NCBI GenBank assembly: GCA_019454625.1
Contig: JACFNY010000046.1
Coordinates: forward strand, 1 to 10,571
Origin: Sphingomonadaceae bacterium
GTDB lineage: Bacteria; Pseudomonadota; Alphaproteobacteria; Sphingomonadales; Sphingomonadaceae
Reading direction: 5' to 3'
DNA length: 10,571 bases
The notes beneath the pieces are model-generated. The model saw only the letters and a list, made by a program, of their open reading frames with translations, was not told the origin of the DNA and made no database searches. Shown here piece by piece: positions 1 to 6,387 of this stretch; within the stretch, counting starts at the first letter, position 1; the number at the start of each line of letters is the position of its first letter. The translations under genes were made by a program, and so were the position numbers.

Positions 1-150
1 GCCGGTGAACTCGAACACCGGCACGTGCACCGGGCGGAAGCCGTAGAGTTTGCGCACCCGCGCGAACGTCTCCACCACCGCGTCGAAGCGCGCGGCATCC
101 TCGCCCACCATGTCTTGCGTGCCGCGCACGGCCTGAATCTTGCTGCTCAT
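1..150 (-). CDS. hisS: Histidyl-tRNA synthetase, N-terminal 50 residues (partial)
   Basis: Only the first 50 codons are in the window; the gene continues off the left edge. Reading right to left from the ATG at 150, the protein begins [20 protein letters not shown] and continues to a segment ending VPVFEFTG. The RGTQD element (residues 9-13) followed by a segment of the type [12 protein letters not shown] is the characteristic start of class II histidyl-tRNA synthetases, where it leads into motif 1. The enzyme charges tRNA-His with histidine in the cytoplasm. No clear Shine-Dalgarno precedes the ATG, so the start rests on the family pattern. The gene is divergent from ppa across 115 bp. The catalytic motifs 2 and 3 are not visible. 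Another class II synthetase-like protein such as HisZ, the regulatory paralogue of HisG, is possible but less likely given RGTQD. Confidence 0.85.
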   Translation of the reverse strand, partial: MSSKIQAVRGTQDMVGEDAARFDAVVETFARVRKLYGFRPVHVPVFEFTG

Positions 151-265
151 ACGCGCCGCGCTTTAGACGGGATCGCGGGCCGTGGAAACCGCTCATGCGA
201 TTTCTGCTGCGACGCAACATTCGGCGGTTCCCTTCGCCGCGAAGACCCGCTAAACGCCGCGCGTC
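151..265. other. Divergent hisS/ppa intergenic region
   Basis: This 115-bp region must hold the start signals for both hisS (leftward) and ppa (rightward). I find no convincing -35/-10 pair or Shine-Dalgarno for either gene. The only symmetric element is a short palindrome at 233-243 (TTCGC-C-GCGAA), which is too short to interpret. Confidence 0.5.
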
Positions 266-799
266 ATGGACATATCGAAGATTCCCGTCGGACCGAACCC
301 GCCCCACGAGCTCAACGTCATCATCGAGGTGCCGATCGGCGGCGAGCCGGTGAAGTACGAGTTCGACAAGACGTCCGGCGCCATCTTCGTGGACCGCATC
401 CTGCACACGCCGATGCGCTATCCGGCGAACTACGGCTTCGTGCCCCACACGCTCGGCGAGGACGGCGACCCGCTCGACGCGCTCGTCGTCACGCGCTCGC
501 CGATCATCCCGGGCGCCGTCATCCGTGTGCGCCCGGTCGGCGTGCTGCTGATGGAGGACGACAAGGGCGGCGACGAGAAGCTGCTCACCGTGCCCGTCGA
601 TTCGACCTTCCCCTACTACGGCAACGTCGCCGACCACAGCGACCTGCCGCCGATCGTGCTGAAGCAGATCGAGCACTTCTTCGAGCACTACAAGGACCTC
701 GAGCCCGGCAAGTGGGCGAAGCTGAGCGGCTGGGGCAACGCCGACACGGCGAGGCAGATCATTCTGGACGGCGTCGCGCGCGCGAAGGCCAAGGGCTGA
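266..799 (+). CDS. ppa: Soluble inorganic pyrophosphatase (family I)
   Basis: This enzyme hydrolyses pyrophosphate to two phosphates in the cytoplasm, pulling forward biosyntheses such as tRNA charging and nucleic acid synthesis. The protein has 177 residues, the usual length for bacterial family I enzymes. The signature DGDPLD spans residues 66-71. The active-site set of the E. coli enzyme is present shifted by one residue: E21, K30, E32, R44, Y56, D66, D68, D71, D98, D103 and K105. Every metal and phosphate ligand I could check is therefore intact. The start is placed at the ATG that gives MDISKIPVG, typical for alphaproteobacterial orthologues, although no good Shine-Dalgarno precedes it. 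It is divergent from hisS and lies 63 bp upstream of the M61 peptidase on the same strand. The hairpin in that gap may end its transcript. Confidence 0.97.
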   Translation: MDISKIPVGPNPPHELNVIIEVPIGGEPVKYEFDKTSGAIFVDRILHTPMRYPANYGFVPHTLGEDGDPLDALVVTRSPIIPGAVIRVRPVGVLLMEDDKGGDEKLLTVPVDSTFPYYGNVADHSDLPPIVLKQIEHFFEHYKDLEPGKWAKLSGWGNADTARQIILDGVARAKAKG

Positions 800-829
800 G
801 CCTTTACCGGCCGGCACAATTCCGTCATT

Positions 830-862
830 CCTCCCGGCAAATACTTTTCCGGGGAGGTTGTT
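830..862 (+). promoter_or_regulatory. Hairpin enclosing the Shine-Dalgarno of the M61 gene; possible ppa terminator
   Basis: CCTCCCGG (830-837) can pair with CCGGGGAGG (849-857). This gives an eight-base-pair stem with one bulged G and an 11-nt loop. The right arm contains GGGGAGG (851-857), a strong Shine-Dalgarno five bases before the TTG start at 863. The stem is followed by TTGTTTT (858-864), so the same element also resembles a Rho-independent terminator for ppa. The pairing is directly visible; any regulatory or terminator role is inference. Confidence 0.5.
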
Positions 863-2764
863 TTGCGTGCGCTCTGTTCGTTCCTGATTCTTCTGGCGGC
901 GCCCGCCGCCGCTGAAAACAGCCGCCCGGCAGCACCCGCTTATGTCCATGCCGATCAACCGGCACAGGATGTCCGCTACCCCGGCGTCATGACGCTCGAC
1001 GTCGACGCCACCAACGTCGCGCAGCGCATCCTTCGGGTCCGTCAGGTCATCCCCGTCGCCGCGCCGGGGCCGCTGACGCTGCGCTACCCGGAATGGCTCC
1101 CCGGCAAGCACGCACCGCGCGGGCCGATCGCGTCGCTCGCCGGGCTCGCGATCCGCGCGGACGGCAAGCCGGTCGCGTGGAGGCGCGATCCCCGCGATGT
1201 TTACGCCTTCACCGTGGACGTCCCCCAGGGCGCAAGCTCTCTCGACGTCAACTTCGACTACTTGTCCCCCACCGAAACCAATCAGGGCCGCGTCAGCGTG
1301 ACGCCCGAGATGCTGAACCTCCAGTGGGAAACCGTCGCGCTCTATCCGGCGGGCCACTACACGCGGCAGATCCGCGTGCGCCCCTCGGTCACGCTCCCCG
1401 CCGGCTGGCAGGGCGTCGCCGCGCTCGACGGGCTCTCGCGCAGCGGCGACACGCTCCGCTACGGCGAGACCGATTTCGAGACCCTCGTCGACAGCCCCAT
1501 GTTCGCCGGACGCAACTACAAGGCATGGGACCTCGGCCACAGCGTCCGCCTCAACGTCTTCGCCGACCGCCCCGGCGACCTCGCCGCCACCGCCGCCCAG
1601 ATCGAGGCGCACCGCCGCATGGTCGACCAGACCGTGAAGCTGTTCGGGTCGCGCCACTACGACCGCTACGAGTTCCTGTTCGCGCTCTCGACCGAGCTCG
1701 GCGGCATCGGCCTCGAGCATCACCGCAGCTCGGAGAACGCGCTCCCCCGCACCTACTTCACGGACTGGGCGAACACCGCCTCGATGCGCAGCCTGCTCCC
1801 GCACGAGTTCGTCCATAGCTGGAACGGCAAGTTCCGCCGCGGCGCCGACCTCTGGACGCCGGACTACCGCACGCCGATGCAGAACAGCCTGCTCTGGGTC
1901 TACGAGGGCCAGACGAGCTACTGGGATTTCGTGCTCGCCGCCCGCTCCGGCCTGATGCCGAAGGACGTCGTGCTCGGCGAGATCGCCGCCTATGCCGCGA
2001 ACTACCGGCTCCAGCCCGGCCGCGCGTGGAAGCCGCTCCTCGACACGACCAACGATCCTGTCACCAACGCCCGCCGCCCGCTGGCCTTCCGCACGTGGCA
2101 GCGCTCGGAGGACTATTACAACGAGGGCGCGCTCATCTGGCTCGAAGCCGACATGCTGATCCGCGAGAAAAGCGGCGGCCGGAAATCGCTCGACGATTTC
2201 GCGCGCGGCTTCTTCGGCGTGCGCGACGGCGACTGGGGCACGCTGACGTACACTCTGGACGATGTCGCCGCCGCACTGAACGCCGTCGCCCCCCACGATT
2301 GGGCGGCGTTCCTGAAAACGCGCGTCGACGAGATCGCGAAGCCGCCGCTCGGCGGCATCGAGAAGAGCGGCTACCGGCTCGTCTTCAAGGAAACGCCGAA
2401 CCCCTATCAGGTCTCGAACGACGCGCGCAGCCGCACCACCGATCTCAGCCATTCGGTCGGCATCACCGTCAGCGCCTCGGGCATCATCTCCAACGTCGTC
2501 TGGGACGGCCCGATGTTCCGTGAGGGCGTGACCACCGCGACCCGAATCGTCGCCGTCAACGGCCGCGAGTTCAACGAGGCCGATTTCAGATCGACGATCA
2601 GCACTGCAAAGGACGGCAAGAGCCCGATCGAGCTTCTGGTGAAGGAAGGCCCGCGCTACCGCACCATCCGCCTCGCCTACAGCGGCGGCCTGCGCTATCC
2701 GCACCTCGAACGCGTCGGCAGCGGTCCCACGCCGCTCGACCGCGTGCTCGAACCGCTACGCTGA
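863..2764 (+). CDS. Secreted M61-family metallopeptidase with PDZ domain (glycyl aminopeptidase-like)
   Basis: The 633-residue protein resembles the M61 peptidases, zinc exopeptidases related to Sphingomonas glycyl aminopeptidase. Residues 1-17 form a short signal peptide (MRALCSFLILLAAPAAA, cleavage probably after A17), so it should act in the periplasm or outside the cell. The zinc motif HEFVH is at residues 314-318, followed by SWN. A probable third ligand is E348 in LWVYEG, 30 residues after the second histidine. GGIGLEH (280-286) matches the substrate-binding loop of the family. The C-terminal 100 or so residues, around SVGITVSASGII and GPMFREGV, form a PDZ domain. The start is TTG, chosen because GGGGAGG sits five bases upstream and because a signal peptide then results; no in-frame ATG would preserve one. 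Its last nine bases overlap the convergent GNAT gene. The physiological substrate cannot be told from sequence. Confidence 0.9.
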   Translation: MRALCSFLILLAAPAAAENSRPAAPAYVHADQPAQDVRYPGVMTLDVDATNVAQRILRVRQVIPVAAPGPLTLRYPEWLPGKHAPRGPIASLAGLAIRADGKPVAWRRDPRDVYAFTVDVPQGASSLDVNFDYLSPTETNQGRVSVTPEMLNLQWETVALYPAGHYTRQIRVRPSVTLPAGWQGVAALDGLSRSGDTLRYGETDFETLVDSPMFAGRNYKAWDLGHSVRLNVFADRPGDLAATAAQIEAHRRMVDQTVKLFGSRHYDRYEFLFALSTELGGIGLEHHRSSENALPRTYFTDWANTASMRSLLPHEFVHSWNGKFRRGADLWTPDYRTPMQNSLLWVYEGQTSYWDFVLAARSGLMPKDVVLGEIAAYAANYRLQPGRAWKPLLDTTNDPVTNARRPLAFRTWQRSEDYYNEGALIWLEADMLIREKSGGRKSLDDFARGFFGVRDGDWGTLTYTLDDVAAALNAVAPHDWAAFLKTRVDEIAKPPLGGIEKSGYRLVFKETPNPYQVSNDARSRTTDLSHSVGITVSASGIISNVVWDGPMFREGVTTATRIVAVNGREFNEADFRSTISTAKDGKSPIELLVKEGPRYRTIRLAYSGGLRYPHLERVGSGPTPLDRVLEPLR

Positions 2765-3235
2765 GGCGGCGAGCGCCCTCAGCGCCTCGCCGTCGACGCG
2801 GTTGACGGTCCATTCGTCCATCGGCCGCGCCCCGAGCGAACGGTAGAAGTCGATCGCGGGCGTGTTCCAGTCGAGCACCCACCATTCGAGGCGCGCGCAG
2901 TCCCGCTCGATGGCAAGCGCCGCGAGCCGCGACAGCAGCGCCTTGCCGACGCCCTTGCCGCGAGCCTCCGGCACCACGAACAGGTCTTCGAGATAGAGGC
3001 CCGGCCGCCCCTCGAAGGTCGAGAAATTGTGGAAGAACAGCGCGAAGCCGACAGGCGCGCCGTCGTCCTCGGCGATCAGCACCTCGGCATAGGGGCGCGG
3101 GCCGAACAGCCGCGCGGCGAGGCTCTCGGCGTCGCCCTTCACCTCGTGGCGCAGCTTCTCGTATTCGGCGAGGTCGCAGATGAACCGGAAGATCAGCGGC
3201 GCGTCTCCGCACATCGCCGGGCGGATGGAGATCAT
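2756..3235 (-). CDS. GNAT-family N-acetyltransferase (diamine/thialysine acetyltransferase-like)
   Basis: This 159-residue cytoplasmic acetyl-CoA-dependent transferase has the full GNAT fold order. The N-terminus is [11 protein letters not shown], the β4 strand is [11 protein letters not shown] (80-90), and the acetyl-CoA pyrophosphate loop RGKGVG is at residues 92-97. The helix [14 protein letters not shown] follows, with Y131 in the usual general-acid position. The combination [17 protein letters not shown] and [10 protein letters not shown] resembles the spermidine/spermine and thialysine acetyltransferase subgroup (SSAT-like), so a small amine is a likely acceptor, but this is family-level inference. 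Its ATG overlaps the ispG TGA by four bases, so translation is probably coupled and driven from the ispG promoter. It ends with TAG inside the convergent M61 gene. No link to isoprenoid synthesis is evident beyond co-transcription. Confidence 0.88.
   Translation of the reverse strand: MISIRPAMCGDAPLIFRFICDLAEYEKLRHEVKGDAESLAARLFGPRPYAEVLIAEDDGAPVGFALFFHNFSTFEGRPGLYLEDLFVVPEARGKGVGKALLSRLAALAIERDCARLEWWVLDWNTPAIDFYRSLGARPMDEWTVNRVDGEALRALAASA
2768..2791. other. GC-rich hairpin just after the M61 stop codon
   Basis: GGCGAGCGC (2768-2776) pairs with GCG-C-CTCGCC (2782-2791), leaving one bulged C and a CCTCA loop. It starts three bases after the M61 stop and lies inside the last codons of the GNAT gene. 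No T-run follows on either strand, so it is not a canonical intrinsic terminator. It might protect or mark the 3' end of the M61 transcript, but alanine-rich GC-rich coding alone could produce it. Confidence 0.3.
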
Positions 3236-4380
3236 TCGGCAGCCTCGGCCTTCGCCGTATTCGCGGCCTCGATCCCGGCTTCGATCCCAGCTTCGATCTC
3301 TGCCGCCTTCGCCTCGACGAGGCCCACGATATGGTCGATCATGCCTGCGTCCTGCACATGGTGGTCGGTGACGCCCGAGAGGTAGACCATGTGCTTGCCC
3401 GCCCCGCCGCCGGTGATGCCGATGTCGGTCTCGCGCGCCTCACCGGGGCCGTTGACGACGCAGCCGAGCACGCTGAGTGACATTGGTGTCGAGATGTGCT
3501 GGAGCCGCTCCTCCAGCGCCTGCACCGTGCGGATCACGTCGAAGCCCTGCCGCGCGCAGCTCGGGCACGAGACGACGCGCACGCCCCGGTGCCGCACGCC
3601 GAGCGACTTCAGGATTTCATAGCCGACGCGCACTTCCTCCTCGGGCTCGGCCGAGAGCGACACGCGGATGGTGTCGCCGATACCGAACCAGAGCAGCGAA
3701 CCGATGCCGATCGCCGACTTCACCGTGCCGCCGACGAGCCCGCCCGCCTCGGTGATGCCGAGGTGCAGCGGGCAGTCCACGGCGTCCGCGAGCTGCTGAT
3801 AGGCCGCGACCGCGAGGAACACGTCTGAGGCCTTCACCGCCACCTTGTAGTTGCGGAAATCATGCTCCTCGAGCAGCCGGATATGGTCGAGCGCGCTTTC
3901 GACGAGCGCTTCCGGGCACGGCTCGCCGTACTTCTCGAGCAGGTCCTTCTCGAGGCTGCCCGCGTTGACGCCGATGCGGATCGCGCAGCCGTTCGCCTTC
4001 GCCGCGCGCACCACCTCCGCGACGCGCTCCGAAGAGCCGATGTTGCCGGGGTTGATGCGCAGGCACGCCGCGCCGGCGTCCGCGGCTTCGAGCGCGCGCT
4101 TGTAGTGGAAATGGATGTCGGCGACGAGCGGCACCCGCGCCGCCCGCGCGATCTGCCGGAACGCCGCCGTCGATTCGACATCGGGGCACGACACGCGGAT
4201 GATGTCCGCGCCCGCCTCCTCGCAGCGGCGGATCTGGTCGATCGTCGCCTTCGCGTCGGCGGTCGGCGTATTGGTCATCGTCTGCACGGTGATCGGCGCA
4301 TCGCCGCCCACGGCGACGCTGCCCACCATGATCTGCCGCGATTTGCGCCGCGCGATGTCGCGCCAGGGACGAACGGACAT
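3232..4380 (-). CDS. ispG: 4-hydroxy-3-methylbut-2-enyl-diphosphate synthase (MEP pathway)
   Basis: IspG (GcpE) converts methylerythritol cyclodiphosphate to HMBPP, the penultimate step of the non-mevalonate isoprenoid pathway, using a 4Fe-4S cluster in the cytoplasm. The 382-residue protein begins [17 protein letters not shown], typical of the family. The TIM-barrel part includes VSCPDVES and the LRINPGNIG segment. The cluster ligands are C272 and C275 (CPSCAR), C307 ([11 protein letters not shown]) and E314, matching C270, C273, C305 and E312 of E. coli. The C-terminus has an extra Ala/Glu-rich tail containing a short tandem repeat (around residues 361-372). The ATG is set by the family N-terminus. 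A purine-rich AAAGGTGAG lies upstream, but its spacing is long. The gene is divergent from the acyltransferase gene and overlaps the downstream GNAT start by four bases. Confidence 0.97.
   Translation of the reverse strand: MSVRPWRDIARRKSRQIMVGSVAVGGDAPITVQTMTNTPTADAKATIDQIRRCEEAGADIIRVSCPDVESTAAFRQIARAARVPLVADIHFHYKRALEAADAGAACLRINPGNIGSSERVAEVVRAAKANGCAIRIGVNAGSLEKDLLEKYGEPCPEALVESALDHIRLLEEHDFRNYKVAVKASDVFLAVAAYQQLADAVDCPLHLGITEAGGLVGGTVKSAIGIGSLLWFGIGDTIRVSLSAEPEEEVRVGYEILKSLGVRHRGVRVVSCPSCARQGFDVIRTVQALEERLQHISTPMSLSVLGCVVNGPGEARETDIGITGGGAGKHMVYLSGVTDHHVQDAGMIDHIVGLVEAKAAEIEAGIEAGIEAANTAKAEAAE
3269..3304 (-). repeat. Three tandem 12-bp units coding the IspG C-terminal tail
   Basis: Units at 3269-3280 (TCGATCCCGGCT), 3281-3292 (TCGATCCCAGCT) and 3293-3304 (TCGATCTCTGCC) repeat in register with the reading frame. 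They encode an (A/E)-rich [11 protein letters not shown] stretch after the catalytic part of IspG. The first two units differ at one base and the third is more diverged, suggesting local slippage duplication. Confidence 0.7.
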
Positions 4381-4410
4381 TTTCGAAAAATCTCACCTTT
4401 CGGGGGGGCG

Positions 4411-4439
4411 GATATACGCGAGCTTCATGACGAACCCAA
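4411..4439 (-). promoter_or_regulatory. Predicted ispG promoter
   Basis: On the minus strand, TTGGGT (4434-4439) and TATATC (4411-4416) are separated by exactly 17 bases and resemble -35 and -10 boxes. The -10 box ends 30 bases before the ispG ATG, giving a leader of roughly 24 nt. The match is partial (3/6 and 4/6), so this is only a candidate. It would serve the ispG-GNAT pair. Confidence 0.4.
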
Positions 4440-4440
4440 G

Positions 4441-4470
4441 GCCTGTCGGTTCCGGGCCTGCCGGTATCGG
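4441..4470. repeat. 15-bp tandem direct repeat in the ispG/acyltransferase gap
   Basis: GCCTGTCGGTTCCGG (4441-4455) is followed directly by GCCTGCCGGTATCGG (4456-4470), with 12 of 15 bases identical. It lies next to the predicted ispG -35 box and 38 bases before the acyltransferase start, where an operator would be expected. Function is unknown and chance in GC-rich DNA is possible. Confidence 0.45.
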
Positions 4471-4508
4471 GGGCTGGCGCGATGCGGCGGATCGTCTAGC
4501 CTCCGCGC

Positions 4509-5708
4509 ATGGGGGCAGCGCGATCATCGGGGCCGCCGGAGGGGCGCCACTACGGCATGGACTGGCTGCGCGTCGGCGCGTTCGGCCTCCTGATCCTCTA
4601 TCACGTCGGCATGTATTTCGTGCCGTGGGACTGGCACGTGAAGGTCGCCCACCCCGATCCGCACGCCGCGATCCTGATGTTGGCGACGAACAGCTGGCGG
4701 CTCGCGCTGCTCTTCGTCGTCTCGGGCTATGCGAGTGCCGCGCTGTTCGCCCGGCAGCCGAGCCCCGGCAGCTTCGCGCGCTCGCGCTCGACGCGTCTGC
4801 TCGTGCCGCTCGCGTTCGCCGTGATCGTCGTCATCCCGCCGCAGCCGTGGATCGAGTTGACGGTCAAGCACGGCTACACGGGCAGCTTCGGGCATTTCTG
4901 GCTGCACGATTATTTCCGGTTCGGCACGCTCGAAGGCATCATCCTGCCGACGTGGCAGCACCTGTGGTTCGTCGTCTATCTCTGGGCCTACAGCATGGTG
5001 CTCGCGCTGCTCCTGCTGCTCCCGGCCGGGCCTCGTGCGCGGATCGCGCGAGTTTGCGAGAGTGCGCTCTCGGGACCCGCGATTCTCGCCCTGCCCATTC
5101 TGCTGCTGGCGCTGAAGGCGCTCGTTCTGTTCCCGGGCACGGACGAGACCCATGCCCTCGTCGACGACTGGGCGGCGCACGCCGTGTATTTCCCGTGCTT
5201 CCTGTTCGGCGTGCTGCTGCGCGGATCGCCTGCGCTCTGGGCGGCGATCCGCCGCTGGTGGCGTCACGCGGCGGTGCTCGCCGTGGCGGGCTACGCCGTG
5301 GTCGCCGCCATCGCATATCTCCATCCGGGGAGCACGCCGCCCGGCGATACGCTGACGGCGCTGTTCCGCGGCGCGCGCGCCGTGCAGGGCTGGGCGGCGA
5401 TCGTCGCGCTGATCGGCGTCGCCGACCGCTGGCTGAACCGGGACGCGCCGGTGCGCGGCACGCTGACCGAGGCCGTGTTCCCGCTCTACATCGCGCACCA
5501 GACGATCATCATCGTCGTCGGCTGGTGGCTGCTGCCGTTCGGCCTTCCCAACCTCGCAGCCTTCGCGGTCCTCGTCGCCACGACCGCGGCGGGGAGCTGG
5601 CTCTTCTACGTCGCGGGCCGCAGCGTCCCGTGGCTCCGGCCGCTGATCGGCCTCGGCGCAAAGGAAAAGGGCCGCCCCGAAGGACGACCCTCTCCAACTG
5701 CGCAATGA
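4509..5708 (+). CDS. Membrane acyltransferase, acyltransferase-3 family
   Basis: This is a 399-residue integral inner-membrane protein with about ten hydrophobic segments. Family marks are LILYHVGMYF in the first membrane helix (H32 is the probable catalytic histidine), FVVSGYASA (69-77), the basic loop RSTRLLVPL (93-101) with its conserved arginine, HLWFVVYLW (151-159) and PLYIAHQT (325-332) near the end. Members move acyl groups from a cytoplasmic donor onto sugars, glycans or other envelope molecules; the substrate here cannot be told. OpgC-type glucan modification is one possibility. The start at ATG 4509 lacks a good Shine-Dalgarno; M17 at 4557 is an alternative that would leave the first helix intact. 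The last 15 or so residues (KEKGRPEGRPSPTAQ) are hydrophilic and are encoded by the opposite-strand terminator of the tol-pal cluster. It stops nine bases from the convergent pal stop. Confidence 0.85.
   Translation: MGAARSSGPPEGRHYGMDWLRVGAFGLLILYHVGMYFVPWDWHVKVAHPDPHAAILMLATNSWRLALLFVVSGYASAALFARQPSPGSFARSRSTRLLVPLAFAVIVVIPPQPWIELTVKHGYTGSFGHFWLHDYFRFGTLEGIILPTWQHLWFVVYLWAYSMVLALLLLLPAGPRARIARVCESALSGPAILALPILLLALKALVLFPGTDETHALVDDWAAHAVYFPCFLFGVLLRGSPALWAAIRRWWRHAAVLAVAGYAVVAAIAYLHPGSTPPGDTLTALFRGARAVQGWAAIVALIGVADRWLNRDAPVRGTLTEAVFPLYIAHQTIIIVVGWWLLPFGLPNLAAFAVLVATTAAGSWLFYVAGRSVPWLRPLIGLGAKEKGRPEGRPSPTAQ
5660..5691 (-). terminator. Rho-independent terminator of the tol-pal cluster
   Basis: Read on the minus strand, AGGGTCGTCC (5691-5682), loop TTCG (5681-5678) and GGGCGGCCCT (5677-5668) form a continuous ten-base-pair stem including two G·U pairs. 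A UUCG tetraloop is closed by C-G, and a U-rich tail (UUUUCCUUU) follows. It starts 27 bases after the pal stop. On the plus strand the two G·U pairs become C·A mismatches and there is no T-run, so it should work only for leftward transcripts. It lies inside the acyltransferase coding sequence. Confidence 0.85.
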
Positions 5709-5717
5709 ATGCGGGTC

Positions 5718-6251
5718 TTAGCTCGCGGCGGCGCCGACCAGCACCGTGACGGCGCGGCGGTTCTGCGCCCATGCGCTCTCGTCCGAACCCTCGACGGCCG
5801 GACGCTCCTTGCCGTAGCTGATCACGCTGATGCGGTCGGCGCTGACGCCCTGCCCGGCGAGGTAGTTCTTCACCGAGTTGGCGCGGCGCTCGCCGAGCGC
5901 GAGGTTGTATTCGCGCGTGCCGCGCTCGTCGGCATGGCCCTCGATCGTCACCTTGACGTTCGAATACTGGGCGAGCCACGCGGCCTGACGGCTGAGCGTC
6001 GACTGCGACGCGCTGTCGAGCTGATACGAATCGAATTCGAAGAACACGCGGTCGCTGCCCGCCTGCTGGATGAAGTCCTCGACGCTGCCAGGCACGACCG
6101 TGCTGGTGACGGGCGCGGACGGCGGCGCGCTCGGCGCTTCGACCGGGGCGGCCGGCGGCGGCGGCGGCGGCAGCTCTTCCTTCTTCTTCGAGCAAGCGGC
6201 GGTGGCAACCAGCGCCGCGACCATCGCGGCCTTCAAAGCAGTGTTCATCAT
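5718..6251 (-). CDS. pal: Peptidoglycan-associated outer-membrane lipoprotein Pal
   Basis: Pal is anchored in the outer membrane by a lipidated cysteine and holds peptidoglycan through its OmpA-like domain; TolB competes for it in the Tol-Pal cycle that constricts the outer membrane at division. The protein has 177 residues. A lipoprotein signal peptide ends in VATAAC with C20 as the lipidation site, followed by SKKKEE, a proline-rich linker of about 30 residues, and the OmpA-like domain. That domain includes FEFDSYQLD, EGHADERGTREYN and the peptidoglycan-binding LGERRANSVKNYL. The start is set by GGGAG seven bases before ATG 6251. A second ATG follows directly at 6248, and an upstream in-frame ATG at 6317 would bury the signal peptide. 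Pal is the last gene of the cluster, and its terminator is 27 bp beyond the stop. Confidence 0.97.
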   Translation of the reverse strand: MMNTALKAAMVAALVATAACSKKKEELPPPPPPAAPVEAPSAPPSAPVTSTVVPGSVEDFIQQAGSDRVFFEFDSYQLDSASQSTLSRQAAWLAQYSNVKVTIEGHADERGTREYNLALGERRANSVKNYLAGQGVSADRISVISYGKERPAVEGSDESAWAQNRRAVTVLVGAAAS

Positions 6252-6387
6252 CAATCGTCTCCCTGTCTCAAACGAAAGCAATCCGGATGCGCGCCAAGGA
6301 CATTGCCACGCGAACACTCAAGAATCATTACGCTTTCCTATCCGAAGTCTGAGGGCAACCCTTAATCTTAGCTGAACGTCCGGAAAT
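6252..6387 (-). other. tolB-pal intergenic leader
   Basis: This 136-bp gap is by far the longest inside the tol-pal cluster and is visibly more A/T-rich than the flanking genes. It could hold a separate pal promoter, which would let Pal be made in excess of the motor proteins. I find no well-spaced -35/-10 pair. Only a weak four-base-pair hairpin (AGGG-N3-CCCT near 6351-6361) is visible. No small reading frame stands out. Confidence 0.45.
6259..6263 (-). promoter_or_regulatory. Shine-Dalgarno deciding the pal start
   Basis: GGGAG on the minus strand lies seven bases before ATG 6251 and ten before ATG 6248. This supports a start at 6251 (or 6248), with the lipoprotein signal peptide at the N-terminus, rather than at the in-frame ATG at 6317. 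Confidence 0.75.

Noticed and set aside
233..243. Palindrome TTCGC-C-GCGAA upstream of ppa
   Set aside because: The arms are five bases long in GC-rich DNA and there is no second copy, so chance is a sufficient explanation.
25..915. A 296-codon plus-strand frame covering hisS, ppa and the M61 start
   Set aside because: It runs through the well-conserved pyrophosphatase in a different frame and is Arg/His-rich with no recognisable motif.
2598..3212. A 204-codon minus-strand frame overlapping the GNAT gene
   Set aside because: It is a frame-shifted Arg-rich shadow; GNAT motifs are all in the other frame.
4401..4408. Run of seven G residues in the ispG/acyltransferase gap as a possible phase-variable tract
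   Set aside because: It is short, lies outside any reading frame and is not between candidate promoter boxes, so a switching role is not supported.
4115..5749. A 544-codon plus-strand frame spanning the ispG start and the acyltransferase gene
   Set aside because: It crosses two clearly identified genes in other frames and its product is Arg/Ala-rich without membrane or catalytic motifs.
6252..6317. Upstream in-frame ATG of pal at 6317
   Set aside because: It would put 22 residues before the lipoprotein signal peptide, and no ribosome site precedes it. GGGAG supports the start at 6251.
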